Source: Choristoneura fumiferana (lineage: Eukaryota; Arthropoda; Insecta; Lepidoptera; Tortricidae). Taken from it: a DNA stretch of 64,000 bases. Numbering within the stretch: position 1 is the first letter of the stretch; every line of letters begins with the position of its first letter. Below the pieces are notes generated by a model that did not search any database, was not told the DNA's origin, and saw only the letters and a list, made by a program, of their open reading frames with translations. The stretch lies in assembly GCF_025370935.1 (NCBI RefSeq), contig NC_133474.1:14072872-14136871 (forward strand), read 5' to 3'. Of this stretch, positions 1-10,500 are shown one piece after another. The position numbers were made by a program, and so were the translations under genes.

Positions 1-1067
1 CTGTAATTCCTCGGCAGACCAAGCTAACTTTAAGTTTCCTTCGTGACATACCCAGAACGGTTCATCGTATTCAAGGAATATCTTATCACTTAATCCATAG
101 CCTAAATTACAAATGGCATCTAATTTACAAACAGGGAGTGGTGGGGCGAACAGTTTATCGGCCTGACATTTTAAACAACCCAGAGATATCGTAAGAATTA
201 CATAGTCGGCAAATAGTTCCTCGCCGTCACAGCATTTAACCATTACTCTGCCAGGGCCTGAAGCGCCTGTTCCCCAACGAATAACGTTTACAGGTTTACT
301 GTAGCGAATGCAGTTATCAGGGAGCCCTCGTAGAAGCGGTGCCATCACGCCTACATATCCTAATGGTACCCTGACGCTTCCACCAGGTAGTTCAATGTAG
401 CTGCCGTACTGATCTGCGCTGACGAGCGACAAATCGTCACCACATCTATTCCTTAAAATATTACTTAAACCAAACATCACACGAGCAGCATCGTATCTCT
501 GATCTTCTGGGAAGTTGTGTAACTCCTGTTGTATACGCAAACCAATGAAATTAAATAGTGTGCCATGACAGCGTTCCGCTCCCAACCTAAAAAGATTTGC
601 TGCTTGCTGCTCTATTTGCCGAAACGTGTGATAAGATGTAATCGTTACTGGCAAATCAACCGGACGTCCCTCGCTTGTGCAAAATAGGCCGCGTGCTGGG
701 TCCAAACGAGGTAAGGGCATTTGCAGAAGTCTGTCTTGTGACGCCAGAGTGTATACGGAATTCGGAAGACAAGCACCATAAATCCATTCAGCGCCCATTT
801 CGATAATTGTATCTCCTAGCCAACATGAATGAATTCTTCCTCCCGGCCTGCAAAAAAGTGTAGATGTTTACAGACTATTCAAGCTTGAAAATTAAAGGGC
901 ATGCACATAAAATTAAATATTTTTAACCGTTCTTTGGCTTCTAGAACGACGAAGTTACGGATCCCGCACTGTGTGAGGCGATGTGCCGCCGAGAGACCGG
1001 CCATGCCTGCGCCGACGATGACAACGCGCGGCTCCTTGATGCAAGGCCCGATGTTGCACGAGTCCAT
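1..1067 (-). CDS. FAD-dependent polyamine (spermine) oxidase-like, 5' part, cut by window edge
   Basis: Two coding exons are visible: 928-1067 and 1-847, with an 80-bp intron 848-927 (donor GTTAAA, acceptor TTTGCAG on the minus strand). The start ATG is at 1065-1067. The joined frame is open for 329 codons and runs off the window, against roughly 500 aa for the family. The N-terminus carries the Rossmann FAD motif VVIVGAGMAGLSAAHRL (GAGMAG about residues 19-24), then ERPGGRI, GAEWIYG, and further on VILTISLGCLK and DKIFLEYDEPFW. These blocks are typical of spermine oxidase and N1-acetylpolyamine oxidase, flavoenzymes that oxidise spermine or acetylated polyamines and release hydrogen peroxide. 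No signal peptide is evident. Which polyamine is used cannot be decided without the missing C-terminus. The family call is firm; the substrate is inferred. Confidence 0.87.
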
Positions 1068-1542
1068 GATGCACTGCTGCTGCCCCGCCGTACTCACAGC
1101 GCAACTTGCTCGCCGTTTCACTATTATTGACAACCCGCTGCCATTTTCTATTTCTCTCGCGACGAACCATTTCACTGTGAGTTGCTTTTTTTTATTGAAT
1201 AATAGTTTAATACGGGATAATTTCATCGTGAAACACGTACTTTACAATGAATTTAGAGTTATAATTACATCATCGGTGAATTATTTGACGCTTTCTAATT
1301 TTGTTTGAATATCATTATAATTTTGATTGTACCTGGAAAGACAGTTCTATTTCCATAGGCAACCATAAGCATGAAGGAAGAACGCAGAGATGTATTTTTT
1401 TTAACGGCTTTAGTTAGATATTCTTCTATGTAGGTTCATTCATGTATAACTACCTACCTATAAGTATATATATATATATATATTCTCGTTAGTAGTTTCT
1501 CTATAGGTAAGTACAAATAAGTACTCGTTGGTTAGTGTAGAA
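1068..1542. other. 5' flank of the oxidase gene, no gene seen
   Basis: AT-rich sequence with a short (TA)n tract near 1468-1482. The first oxidase exon seems to have a short upstream leader, but no convincing TATA box or other promoter element could be placed. Open frames here are short and lack family features. Confidence 0.5.
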
Positions 1543-1960
1543 CAGGGTTTCTCAAACTTATGGCTCCACGTACCCCTGTTAGTTTCTAGACGACAGCGAA
1601 CCCCTACCTGCCCCCCCCCCCCCAAAGAAAGTAATAAAATTGACTGTTGGAGAAACTGAGGTTATTTTTATTTCAATCATCATCATAATATATAATGCAC
1701 CTATATTATTTATTATTTATTTCAATAAAAGGTAACAAATATAGGTAAGAATCGACTTGCCAACGAAAATACAAACTGAAACAAACAACAACAAATAAGT
1801 AAACTTTGGAGTTGAAATAAAAAATACAAAAAGACTCCAAAAACCAATCTTAATCATCTTGCCAGTCTTGCAGCCACCATCACGTAAACCTTGTCGCGAA
1901 CCCCCTACCGTCGAATAGAGAACCCCTAGGGGTTCGCGTACCCCACTTTGAGAAACCCTG
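1543..1960. mobile_element. Non-autonomous hAT-type MITE, 418 bp
   Basis: The ends are CAGGGTTTCTCAAACT and, at the right, the near-perfect inverse ACTTTGAGAAACCCTG. The element is flanked by the identical 8-bp sequence GTGTAGAA at 1535-1542 and 1961-1968. An 8-bp target duplication plus CAGGG...TTCTCAA termini is the signature of hAT elements. There is no coding capacity. A C homopolymer lies near 1609-1623. The intact duplication suggests a fairly recent insertion. Confidence 0.88.
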
Positions 1961-2006
1961 GTGTAGAAGGTTAGTAGGTAGGGTATACAGTATACACACG
2001 TATCGG

Positions 2007-2378
2007 TATACAGCGTGTATTTTTGATACTACCTCAAACTGTAACCAGACGAACTGATATTAAAACAAATTGTTAATTTAGAATTAACTACCAGAGCGTA
2101 ATTAATTTTTGGAATATTTTCGAGCAGCAATGTAATGCGTACAATAATTTGATACGAGAGAGAAGCGTTTCTGTGACAGTTGTCACGTTAACAACAGAGA
2201 CGTTTTGAATAAAAACAAAGTAGCATCACGTAGTGATAAGTACATTGCGTGCTAATTAATTTTGTTAGGAAAATAATAAGTCTATTTTTTTAATAAAACA
2301 TAATAAAACGTGATTATTAGGGCCTTCGCTAACTACCCTTAAAGTTTGAGGTCGTATCAAAAATACACGCTGTATATA
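2007..2378. mobile_element. MITE with about 40-bp terminal inverted repeats
   Basis: The left end CAGCGTGTATTTTTGATAC (from about 2011) is mirrored at the right end at 2350-2372, and similarity runs on through the CCTCAAACT block. The ends sit in TATA/TATA, so a TA target duplication (Tc1/mariner type) is possible. No coding capacity. Confidence 0.7.
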
Positions 2379-3169
2379 GTCATACTTGTTACGACCATTT
2401 TTTGACCGGATGCTGCACTTCGTGATGAAAGCAAGCCGCTTTGCACAGTGATTGTACAGGCTAAACTGAGTGATTTGACCGCAGCAGCGGAAGTTTCACC
2501 CCTTAGGAACAGAGATGGCGCCACTTCTTTAAAAAATATTTCTAAAAATTCTACAAGCTAAACTAATAGACCGATTTTAATGTTTAATATCTCAAATGAG
2601 AGCCTATTATATACGTTACTTACAAAAAAATAAAAAAAAAATATTTACTAAAAAAAAATGGCCAAAAACGGCATCTTTTTTTTTTTTTCTTGCATGATTG
2701 GTAGTTTTTACTTGATTGCTTAAAAAAACTATATGCAACATGAATGGTTTAATGTATATACATATTACTGAGTACATAACGAGTATTTAAAAAAAAATCC
2801 GAGACCGATACCTATCATATTTCACGAAATATGAAAGTTGAAATGTGAGCACAAATTTCTTTAAAAAATATTAAAAAAAATTCTACAAGCCAAACTAATA
2901 AACCGATTTCAATGTTTAATATACCAAATTAAAGCTCATAACATTCATTATTAAGAAAAAAATATTAACTGAATTTTTTTGCCAAAAACGCCATCTCAAG
3001 TTTTTTTTTCTTACCTGATTGGTAGTTTTTATTTGATTGCTTAAAAAAACTGTATGCAACATGAATGGTTTAATGCATATACATATTACTGAGTACATAA
3101 CAGGTATTTTAAAAAAAACCGACACCGATACCTATCATATTTCACGAAATATGAAAGTTTAAATGAGAG

Positions 3170-3292
3170 TTGAAAATACAAACTGAAATATAGATGCACA
3201 GACAATACAGAAAAATAAGACCATCACTGGGAATCGAACCCAGGTCCTCGGTAATCCGTACCGCGTGCTATACCGCTACACCACTGATGGTC
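3170..3292 (-). mobile_element. tRNA-derived SINE, copy 1
   Basis: The minus strand has a 74-nt tRNA-like head at 3219-3292. Its ends GACCATC and GATGGTC can pair as an acceptor stem. There is an A-box-like TGGTGTAGCGG and a B-box GGTTCGATTCC. The head is followed by a body containing ATATTTCAGTTTGTATTTTCA. The anticodon-loop position that should be U33 is C, and several dispersed copies share the same body, so this is a SINE and not a tRNA gene. Confidence 0.75.
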
Positions 3293-3557
3293 AACGGTAC
3301 CGACACGAATTTCCCTATGCACCTCATATCTCAGCTTGTTTTTGTTTCTTACTTAGTCACTTAAGCAGCGACGCTAGCGACATCTATGCCGTAGCCCTCA
3401 TCGAGAAACTTTTTCGGCATTCCATTGGAACTAAACGCTCACCCGGACAAGAGATATCGTTACTAAGCAATCAAATTAAGATTGTTTTTTTTTTTTTGGA
3501 ATCTTTTTGTATTTTTTATTTCAATTCCAAATTTTTACTTTTACGGTCATCCCGTAA

Positions 3558-3776
3558 AACCTAAATTGAAAATACAAACTGAAATATAGATGCACAGAAA
3601 AAACAGAAAAATAAGACCATCACTGGGAATCGAACCCAGGTCCTCGGTAATCCGTACCGCGTGCTATACCTCTACACCACTGATGGTCAACGGTACCGAC
3701 ACGAATTTCCCTATGCACCATCAGTGGTGTAGCGGTGTAGCACGCGGTACGGATTACCGAGGACCTGGGTTCGATT
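3558..3776 (-). mobile_element. tRNA-derived SINE, copy 2, with an inverted partial third copy
   Basis: A second copy of the tRNA-like head lies at 3615-3688 on the minus strand, with the same body at 3565-3614. Directly to its right, 3719-3776 repeats most of the head on the plus strand, ending within the B-box. The 28-bp spacer beginning GGTACCGACACGAATTTCCC occurs after both head copies (3295 and 3691), so the central SINE region was itself duplicated. Confidence 0.72.
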
Positions 3777-4414
3777 GGTAGTTTTTACTTGATTGCTTAA
3801 AAACATTGTATGTATTGTATGCAACGTGAATGGTTTAATGCATATCTATTAATTTGGGATATTAAACATTGAAATCGGTTTATTAGTTTAGCTTGTAGAA
3901 TTTTTTGAAATATTTTTTAAAGCAATTTGTGCTCACATTTAAACTTTCATATTTCGTGAAATATGATAGGTATCGGTGTCGGTTTCTTTTTTTTAAATAC
4001 TCGTTATGTTCTCAGTAATATGTATATGCATTAAACCATTCATGTTGCATACTGTTTTTAAGCAATCAAGTAAAAACTACGAATCAGGTAAGAAAAAAAA
4101 ACTTAAGATGGCGTTTTTTGCCAAAAGCTTTTAGTAAATATTTTTTTTTTGTATTTTTTTATAAGTAACGTATATAATAGGCTCTCATTTGAGATATAAA
4201 ACATTGAAATTGGTCTATTAGTTTAGCTTGTAGAATTTTTTGAAATATTTTTTAAAGAAGTGGCGCCATCTCTGTTCCCAAGGGGTGAAACTTCTGCTGC
4301 TGCGGGTCAAATCACTCAGTTTAGCCTGTACTATCACTGTGCAAAGCTGCTTGCTTTCATCACGAAGTGCAGCATTTTGTCTCTAACAAGTATGACTAAT
4401 ACGGGTATGTATGA

Positions 4415-4672
4415 AATACCGAAAAACGAAAGACCGAATTTCACAAGACCTATAGACGGAAGGCCGAATATTAAAACGTCGAATGGATATATGGCCGAAA
4501 GTTTGAAATCCCGAAAATACATTTGACCGAATGCCAAAAACCCGAAGACTACAATCCCGAAGATCAAAATACCTACACCCGAAAGGCCGAAAAATCATAA
4601 TGCCGAACAGTCATAATCCCTACAAATAAAATAATCGACAATCAATATATCGAAAATCACAATACCGAAACC
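4415..4672. repeat. Degenerate array of CCGAA words about every 15-16 bp
   Basis: About 15 instances of CCGAA or TCGAA occur in 258 bp, mostly spaced 14-17 bp or a multiple of that, with the bases between them not conserved. This differs from an ordinary tandem repeat, where the whole unit is kept. The overlapping open frames here (for example 4334-4567 minus) follow from the repeated words and are not considered genes. Confidence 0.6.
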
Positions 4673-4770
4673 ATCGTTACACCAAAGTCTGCTGTATCTA
4701 TTTTTAAATGACAACATTCTGACTTTTCCAAGCGGGGGTAGATTGACATTTTCATTTTCTGTGCTGTTAC

Positions 4771-5095
4771 AAAGAATACCTAACATCCAACCTCTGAACC
4801 TAAACTATCCAAGTCGTTTCTGCTCTGAAACGTCTTCCTCGCTCGCTTCGCTCGCTCGCTGCCAGCGAGGTACCAAAAGTAGGTGTCACAATTAAGGACA
4901 TCCCGTCGATGACATTTATTTTAAGTCCTGGGGCTCCCCTTTGATACACCCCAGCTGGTGCCTCGCTGACAGCGAGCGAGCGAAGCGAGCGAGCAAGGCG
5001 CTTCAGGGCAGAAGTGACTCGGATAGTTGGATAGTTTAGGTTCAGAAGGCTAAGGCGTAGCTCCCGTCTTAGCCTTCGATGTTAGGTATTTTCTA
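4771..5095. mobile_element. Palindromic element with GCTCGC-rich inner stem
   Basis: The outer arms AATACCTAACATC (left) and GATGTTAGGTATT (right) and the inner arms CTGAACCTAAACTATCC (4794) and GGATAGTTTAGGTTCAG (ends 5045) are inverted. Further in, GCTCGCTTCGCTCGCTCGC (from about 4841) faces the inverse GCGAGCGAGCGAAGCGAGC (4972-4990). The whole piece could fold as a nested hairpin. There is no coding frame. Confidence 0.7.
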
Positions 5096-5190
5096 TCTCG
5101 AACTATCTGTCACTCACTCTCTGTATCCGATTGCTCCGATGGAGGCACATTATTTTAGTATCGGTCTCGTGTAGCCTAAACTCTATTTAA

Positions 5191-5520
5191 CCCCCGACGC
5201 AAAAAGAGGGGTGTTATAAAGTTTGATCGCTATGTGTGTCTGTATGTCTGTGTGTCTGTCTGTGGCACCGTAGCTCTTAAACGGCTGGACCGATTTGAAT
5301 GCGGTTTTTTTTTATTTGAGAGCTGGTTTCTAGCGATAGATCTTAGACATGTTTTATCAAAATCGGTTCAGCCGTTTCAAGATCATCAGCTCTTTTGTTG
5401 GCTGCGATAGGAATCTTAGACGCATAATGGGTATTTACTTTACTTTCAAACATATTTGGGAGCTAAAATTTTAAACACCCATGTATGCTATATAACTATG
5501 CAAGATTATGAAATTCTCGG
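5191..5520. repeat. Dispersed lepidopteran-type repeat starting CCCCCGACGCAAAAAGAGG
   Basis: The block begins CCCCCGACGCAAAAAGAGG, continues through (TGTGTGTCTG)-like simple sequence, GGCACCGTAGCTC and AAACGGCTGGACCGATTTGAATG. A shorter relative of its start is at about 40270-40295. It is non-coding; I know this type of sequence as an abundant repeat in moth and butterfly DNA but cannot assign its class. Confidence 0.5.
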
Positions 5521-5521
5521 T

Positions 5522-5840
5522 CTGATGCTGCAGCCAGGATATCCAGAACACTAGTAGGTACACTCTTGATAAAACTATAGCAGAGATATATCGTGTTTGG
5601 ATTCGTTTTGATCAGTATTTGATTCTACATACAATGCAATGGTGGCAACAAGATGAGCTCATGCTGCAGCCAGGATATCCAGCACACTAGTACACTCTAT
5701 AAAAATAATAGCACATATGTCGTGTTTGGATTCGATTTGATCAGTAATTGATTCTACATACAATGCAGTGGTGGCAACACGACGAGCTGATGCTCCAGCC
5801 AGGATATCCAACACTAGTACACTTTTAAAAGAATAATATA
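5522..5840. repeat. Minisatellite, about 2.4 copies of a 130-136-bp unit
   Basis: The sequence GCTGCAGCCAGGATATCCA recurs at about 5528, 5662 and (as GCTCCAGCC...) 5792. It is followed each time by ACTAGTACACT, and twice by CGTGTTTGGATTCG, GATTCTACATACAATGCA and GGTGGCAACA. Units differ by small indels, so this is a local tandem duplication. Confidence 0.75.
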
Positions 5841-5854
5841 CCAGTTTAAAAAAC

Positions 5855-6055
5855 ATGAAATAAAAAATTTAAAAAACCCCGGACACTAAAATACGCCAGC
5901 AAAAATAAAAAAACGCCCGAAAAAAAAACGCCAACAAAAAAGGCAACTAAGAAGTAAAAAATAATTATGCACTACCTAGCTGTTGCCCGCGACATCATCT
6001 GCGAAGAATTCGTTTATCCCTATCCCGCGGGGACTATGCTGATTTTCCGCCTTTG
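5855..6055. repeat. AT-rich repeat with ACGCC words and a GTTGCCCGCGACATC end; paralogue at 23718-23915
   Basis: This stretch closely parallels 23718-23915: a run of A-rich words containing CCCCGACA, ACGCCAGCAAAAATAAAA and GGCAACTAA, then TACCTAGCTGTTGCCCGCGAC, GAAGAATTCGTTTATCCC and ATCCCGCGGGGACT. The latter half resembles the end of a common lepidopteran dispersed element. No gene. Confidence 0.6.
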
Positions 6056-6906
6056 TATTATTTTACGTTGATATTAGGAACAATACAAACTGAATAATCA
6101 ATAATCATACACAATAACAGTGAGAGTATTTTAAAGATACTGCGACCCCCTTAAGGGGCATCCGCGACCCCTGGGGGTCGCGACGCGCACAGATTAAAAA
6201 ACACTTACCTAGTTTGTACTTTGTAGTAGGTAATAGAAGATTAAAAGGGTACCTATTGGTTATGTAATAATAGTCTAAATTTCATCATGATGATTTAATT
6301 ATCAATATCGCCTAAGTACCTAATTACCTACTAATCGCTTACGTGACAGTAAATAATGAATATTATATTATTTTTATTCAAAATTATAACACACAGTCAA
6401 TATAATTTATCTTTATCGTCATATTATATCCTTATAATCTACATGCAGGGATACAGTGGTACATCAATGTACTTAGGTAGTTTTAGATGTGGTCTTAAAA
6501 TTTAGAGATTAGGAAAGACGTAGGTGTACGAGTATATATGTATAATAGTAATTTTTTGTACGAGTCTGTAGGTAATCATATTGTATTGGTTGATCATCAC
6601 AAGGTGTATTTAGATGGGCGACAAAAAAAAAACCAAGTGATATAAACATTGACAAATGAAGGCTAATTTACCTACCGTTAAAGTGACAGATTGAGACAAA
6701 CGAAGGTTAAGTTAGCGCTTAAAAAACGAGGTTAAAACCAGTTACTTCAGATCAGAAGTATTTTCATAATTATATCCTAACTACCTACCTACATAACAAA
6801 TACAAAAGTATCTACACTAATAAAAATCGCGTTCTTATTTAAAAACTTTGTCTTCAAAAATCATCGTAACATCCTACTAAGTAAATAGGTAGTTATTTTA
6901 CACTTA
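6056..6906. other. AT-rich intergenic sequence, nothing assigned
   Basis: Many TAGGTA and TACCTA words but no long frame, no RNA gene and no clear repeat boundary. Confidence 0.5.
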
Positions 6907-7041
6907 GGGGCCACCATCCATTGATTAGCGTTAACCGACGGTTAAATCAGATGCCATCTCCGTCTATTCGAACAAAACAAATAGAGACGGCATCACACCT
7001 AACCGCCAGTTAACACTAAGCAATGGATGGTGAAACAGCCC
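6907..7041. mobile_element. Short palindromic MITE, about 135 bp
   Basis: The left arm CACCATCCATTGATTAGCG...GGCATCTCCGTCTATT-like sequence is mirrored by AATAGAGACGGCATC...CAATGGATGGTG on the right, giving arms of about 60 bp and almost no loop. The termini are close to GGGC/GCCC. No coding capacity. Confidence 0.72.
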
Positions 7042-7529
7042 GTTAATCAGCTGTTTACGTATTTCATAACATTTAGTGGGTAAATTTAAATTTTACCAAC
7101 TATCGTTTATAGTAGGATATGAATATGACATATTTCTACTCTTAAATATGTGTCGAATTTATACAAGTAAATATTATATTTGGTATAAATATATTACAAA
7201 ATGCGTGATTCATTTTCATTATAGCTTCAAAAAAATAAATAAATTATCCGTCCCTTGTAATTCTTTATGGTCCCGTTCTTTCGAAGTCAGATTTAAACTT
7301 CGTCTCATGCAGTTCTCGGTCGGAATTAGCATCTAAATTATTGTTACGTCTCATATAATTTAACTTCAACAAACACAATAGTTCTGAAACCTCTTAGTTG
7401 GGTTCCTTTGTAGCAAACTGCTTACTTATCTGAATACCTATTAGGTTACGCTGGTATGTGATTGGACCTGATGTTAAGTTTGAAGAACCCAATCAAAATT
7501 TTGTTTTTCGTTCAAAGTTCGTGAAACAG
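7042..7529. other. 3' flank of Ddc
   Basis: AT-rich sequence directly downstream of the Ddc stop. It should contain the 3' untranslated region. I did not find a convincing AATAAA on the minus strand close to the stop. No other gene seen. Confidence 0.5.
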
Positions 7530-10500
7530 TTACTTCTTTAGGCTCTTCAATACTTCATTAGCAGAAGCTTGAATCTCCTCCCACGATTCCTGGATATCTT
7601 TATCTTCAGTGAAACGCGAACATATTGCGAGTCTCAGGAAATACACCTCATCAATCTTGGAAGGAACAAGATGAATCTTGCCACGACCATTAATCGTTCG
7701 CAGCAGGGCCTCATTGACTTCATTACTTTCTTTTAACTTGAAACAGACGAGTCCCATCGTGACTTCTTCATAAATTTCAAATCGCTCATCTTCAAGACAA
7801 AGTTTTTCAAAAAGATGAGCTAGTGCAATGTGCTTCCTAATATATTTCTGAAGGTTCTCTACGCCGTACAGCCTTAACACAAACCACAGCTTGAGAGCTC
7901 TGAAACGACGTCCCAACGGAATCTGCCAATGGCGGTAATCCGGGGCAGAACCTTGCTGATCGTGTTTTAGGTAGAGAGGGTCCACGTTGAACGCGTCCAC
8001 TATCCATCTAGGTTCCTTGAGCCACATGGCGGAGCAATCAAAGTTAACTAGCAGCCATTTGTGCGGGTTAAAGTTGAATGAATCTGCTTTCTCGATGCCC
8101 TTCATCAGATAGCGGTACTCGGGACAGATAAATGCAGATCCAGCATAGGCTGCATCCACGTGGATCCACACGTTGTCATCGGCCATGCACAGGTCCCCAA
8201 TCTCGTCCAGAGCGTCGAAAGTACAAGATGACGTCGTCCCCAGAGTTGCTACCACCTGAAAATTGTTAAAATTACGATTCATGGATGGAGTTTGATAACT
8301 TTTTTTTCATCAGTCATACGCGCCGGTACTCAAGATAAATACTTATGTTAACAAAGCAACACACACCTTTCGTTAATACAACTTTGATCCTTTTGGTCAC
8401 GCATGGAGTGAACATATACGTAATCCACTTCCTCCGGGTAGTGTATACCTACCTATGTGTAGCTATTCATGATAGCTTGAAAGTATGATAGCTTTTCATC
8501 ATTCCACCCGTCTCGTCGATTATTTTTTATACATATAATAAAATTAACTTACGTAAAAGGGTATAAGTCCGTTGCGTTTATCTTCCTCCATAGCTTCGCG
8601 CAAGATATCTGCAGTGAGGCACCTCTTGTTATTCGGTTGCAGCGTACGAAGCTTCACGCCACCTAAGAGCCCAGCACGCTCTACTGATGAATGGGCTTGT
8701 TCTGAAAAAAAAAAAACATTTAATCACGTTAGGATAAATTAAACGGGCAAACTCTCGTACCATGTTTTGCGTTTTTCGAGTGGTATGACCATCGGGTAAA
8801 ACTATAAACAGGGTGCGATTTTCTGCAATCATGACTCCTCCTAAGAAACAGTACCTTGGTACGTTGGTACCTGTCACATTTAATATTTTAGACTATCGCC
8901 GTCATTACTAATTTTATGATTTAAATTCGAGTTTACTGTGTCGAAATATTGAGCTTCTCTAAAATCAAGGTACCTACGCGGAACGAAACCCGAATTTAAA
9001 TCATAAAACTTAAGATTCAGTTTTTAAATTTTAATTGATTTTCAGGGCCTCGCGTCGCGAACGATAGCCACCTCGTGATTATAAAAAAATACTTTGGGAA
9101 CCAAGAGTTTAGGGCGCCACTATCCTAACGTGCCCAGGGCTCCCAATGGGTTAATGACGGACCGCTAATAAAACCAATTACTTAGTACCGACCTACGAGT
9201 ATATCAGATATATTTGTACTTACTATTGCAGTATCCCACAAGTTTTGAAGTGATTTCGAAGTCTGTCCATTCGGGATGTTGCTCCCGAACTCTCTTCATC
9301 ACGCGGGACTTGGCCCCGAGCAGAGCCACGAGAGTGGCTTCGCTGGCGGTGCCTTGGATGACGCCGCCAGCCTCGCCGCCCGAGCGAGCTAGGAAGCACT
9401 CCGGGAGACCGAGCATCTGGCCCAGCCAGTCCAGCATCACAACCTCCAGCTCAGTGCACGCCGGACTGGCGATCTGCAAGGTAAGCGAGACACCGTGACA
9501 TTTTCTACATAATGAGCGTGAGCGTAGCTAGCTTTGTAGCTCCAAATCTGCGAAGAACATTTTTATGAAGACTCGATTAACATTTTCGTTTAACTTAGGT
9601 ACAGTCACCTGCTATCTGCCACAGCGGAGCGTGCAAAAATATCTGACATGTCCTACCGGCCCTAGAAATAGAGTCGTATATATCAGGTATTTATTCATGC
9701 TTTGTTATGTCAGATGGCGCTACCTATGTTGTTAGGTAGGTGTAAATGCATATAATGCTACCATTCATTCAAATAACCATTTGATTGGCAGTGTGTGATA
9801 CATACTTTGATTTTCTGAACTGTTACCCCATAAAGCCATATCAAGTAGCGGTTACGACATAAGTCAACACTTATTGTGTCGTAACGGATGGATTTTTGTA
9901 ACATTGTTCCGTAACGTTACGTTGTCGTGCAAAACCCACGTTTCGGCGCCGTTTCGAAAAGTGGGGAATAATCGTAACAAATTTCAGTCACACAGCTGTC
10001 GCAATGTCGACACATCGCAACTTATTTGTTTTCATTTCTAACGCGTATTCATTCATTAATTCATTCGTCGTTCTATTGGTACCGCTCATTGTAATTGTTA
10101 TTTTTATTATTGTTTAAATTTGTTGGTGTTTCGTATTTCTTTTTCATGGATGTGTCGCAAGTGTGTCGTCATTAAATCTTCGCCACCATCGGAAATAATA
10201 TTGTGATATTTACTTCTTAATCGAACGGAAATACACTGCGAAATGAAATTGATCGTGCAATTTGATGTCACTTAAACGAATTCACCGGTGCGCCCTCATA
10301 ATTTTATAAAATTCAATTGAATTTTTTTCTGCTATTGTTGTCGTCTTCAATACAATCTCGTAATATGGAAAACAACAACGGTGAAAATCGTATTTTCGAA
10401 CAATGTAAAATGTTTTATTAGTATAGTTTATATTAATTTAACAAAAGCTTATTCTGGAAAACTGATACTTAGGTAGGTAATTAAGTAAAATTAAATGAAA

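Larger units (their letters stand above)
2378..4397. repeat. 2-kb imperfect inverted repeat with internally duplicated arms
   Basis: The outer left block around 2410-2530 (with TGATGAAAGCAAGC and GAGATGGCGCCACTTCTTT) returns inverted around 4245-4375. Inside the left arm a unit of about 330 bp containing TTTCACGAAATATGAAAG is present twice in tandem (about 2525-2850 and 2855-3165). Inverted versions occupy about 3775-4255. The centre is filled by tRNA-like SINE copies. A single transcript across it could fold into a long hairpin. No transposase frame is present. Confidence 0.75.

Noticed and set aside
3219..3292. tRNA gene on the minus strand
   Set aside because: The acceptor stem and B-box look right, but the anticodon loop lacks U33, the same head recurs with a SINE body several times, and one copy is truncated.
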